Shown piece by piece: positions 63,822 to 64,000 of a DNA stretch of 64,000 nt (positions are counted from its first letter, which is position 1; each line of letters begins with the position of its first letter). A model generated the notes under the pieces. The model was not told the DNA's origin and ran no database searches. It worked only from the letters and a program-made list of their open reading frames with translations. The DNA is from Bradyrhizobium sp. AZCC 1693 (GTDB taxonomy: Bacteria > Pseudomonadota > Alphaproteobacteria > Rhizobiales > Xanthobacteraceae): NCBI RefSeq assembly GCF_036924745.1, contig NZ_JAZHSD010000001.1:5890001-5954000 (forward strand). The letters are read 5' to 3'. The position numbers and the translations under genes were made by a program.

Positions 63822-64000
63822 ATGATCCGTCGCATTCTGCCGCTCGTCGCTGGACTGCTCTGGGCGAGTTCAGCTTTCGCCGCCGACTACACCCTGCTCA
63901 ACGTGTCCTACGATCCGACGCGCGAACTCTACGCCGATTTCAACAAGGCGTTTGTCGCGGCCTATCAAAAAGAAACCGGCAAGAGCGTCGAGATCAAGCA
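63822..64000 (+). CDS. Sulfate ABC transporter substrate-binding protein, 3' end cut by window edge
   Basis: About 59 codons run from the ATG at 63822, with GGAG seven bases upstream. A signal peptide ([18 protein letters not shown]) is followed by the Sbp/CysP start [20 protein letters not shown] and [16 protein letters not shown]. This matches sulfate/thiosulfate-binding proteins. It begins about 138 bp after cysH and is likely the first gene of a cysPTWA-type importer. Confidence 0.9.
   Translation, partial: MIRRILPLVAGLLWASSAFAADYTLLNVSYDPTRELYADFNKAFVAAYQKETGKSVEIK

Overview
The window is high-GC DNA from an alphaproteobacterium. Gene content and order point to Bradyrhizobium or a close relative in the Nitrobacteraceae: a Tad/Cpa pilus locus, a urtABCDE-ureDABC-ureEFG block, a PhyR-NepR-EcfG general stress response (GSR) locus, a cysG-cysI-cysH block, and several families of short palindromic intergenic repeats. 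The assignment rests on family recognition and synteny, not on a database search. No rRNA, tRNA, CRISPR array or prophage was seen.

Layout. (1) 1-1256: a truncated leucyl aminopeptidase. (2) 1.4-20.5 kb: the Tad pilus. It holds tadD, then tadC-tadB-cpaF-cpaE-cpaD-cpaC-cpaB, cpaA and the pilin gene on the minus strand, followed by an orphan secretin N-domain protein, two TadE-like pseudopilins and a vWA TadG. The ATPase-like gene cpaE is split by an IS30-family element. A triplet of sterol-desaturase-like gene, polytopic membrane protein and second desaturase-like gene sits inside the locus. (3) 20.8-23.1 kb: cold-shock protein, IF-1 and a DEAD-box helicase with a 15-bp tandem repeat in its tail. 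(4) 23.6-35.6 kb: urea uptake (urt) and urease (ure), preceded by a convincing sigma-54 promoter. (5) 35.9-39.6 kb: the GSR core, namely a CHASE-HWE kinase with an odd ATP-binding region, EcfG, NepR and PhyR. (6) 40-50.7 kb: accessory and envelope genes. (7) 50.9-55.9 kb: chemoreceptor, a tiny membrane protein, CsbD and malate synthase G. (8) 56-64 kb: assimilatory sulfate reduction (cysNC, cysD, cysG, DUF2849, cysI, DUF934, cysH) and the start of a sulfate-binding protein.

How it works together. The urt/ure genes import urea and hydrolyse it to ammonia, and the sigma-54 element ties them to nitrogen status. The cys genes take sulfate to sulfide, with cysG supplying siroheme for CysI. The most interesting regulatory signal is a set of exact EcfG-type promoters (GGAAC, 16 nt, CGTT) away from the EcfG gene itself. 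They lie before a YqjD/YqjE-like pair, divergently between an AI-2E-family permease and an L,D-transpeptidase, and before a 51-residue membrane protein. Weaker candidates precede a TonB-like protein, CsbD and nepR-ecfG. Together they suggest a small envelope stress regulon beside its own regulators.

Caution. Three otherwise well-conserved genes (the IS30 transposase, urtA and glcB) each carry a single extra base that breaks the frame. That pattern fits sequencing or assembly error at least as well as real gene loss. The IS insertion in cpaE is a real structural change.
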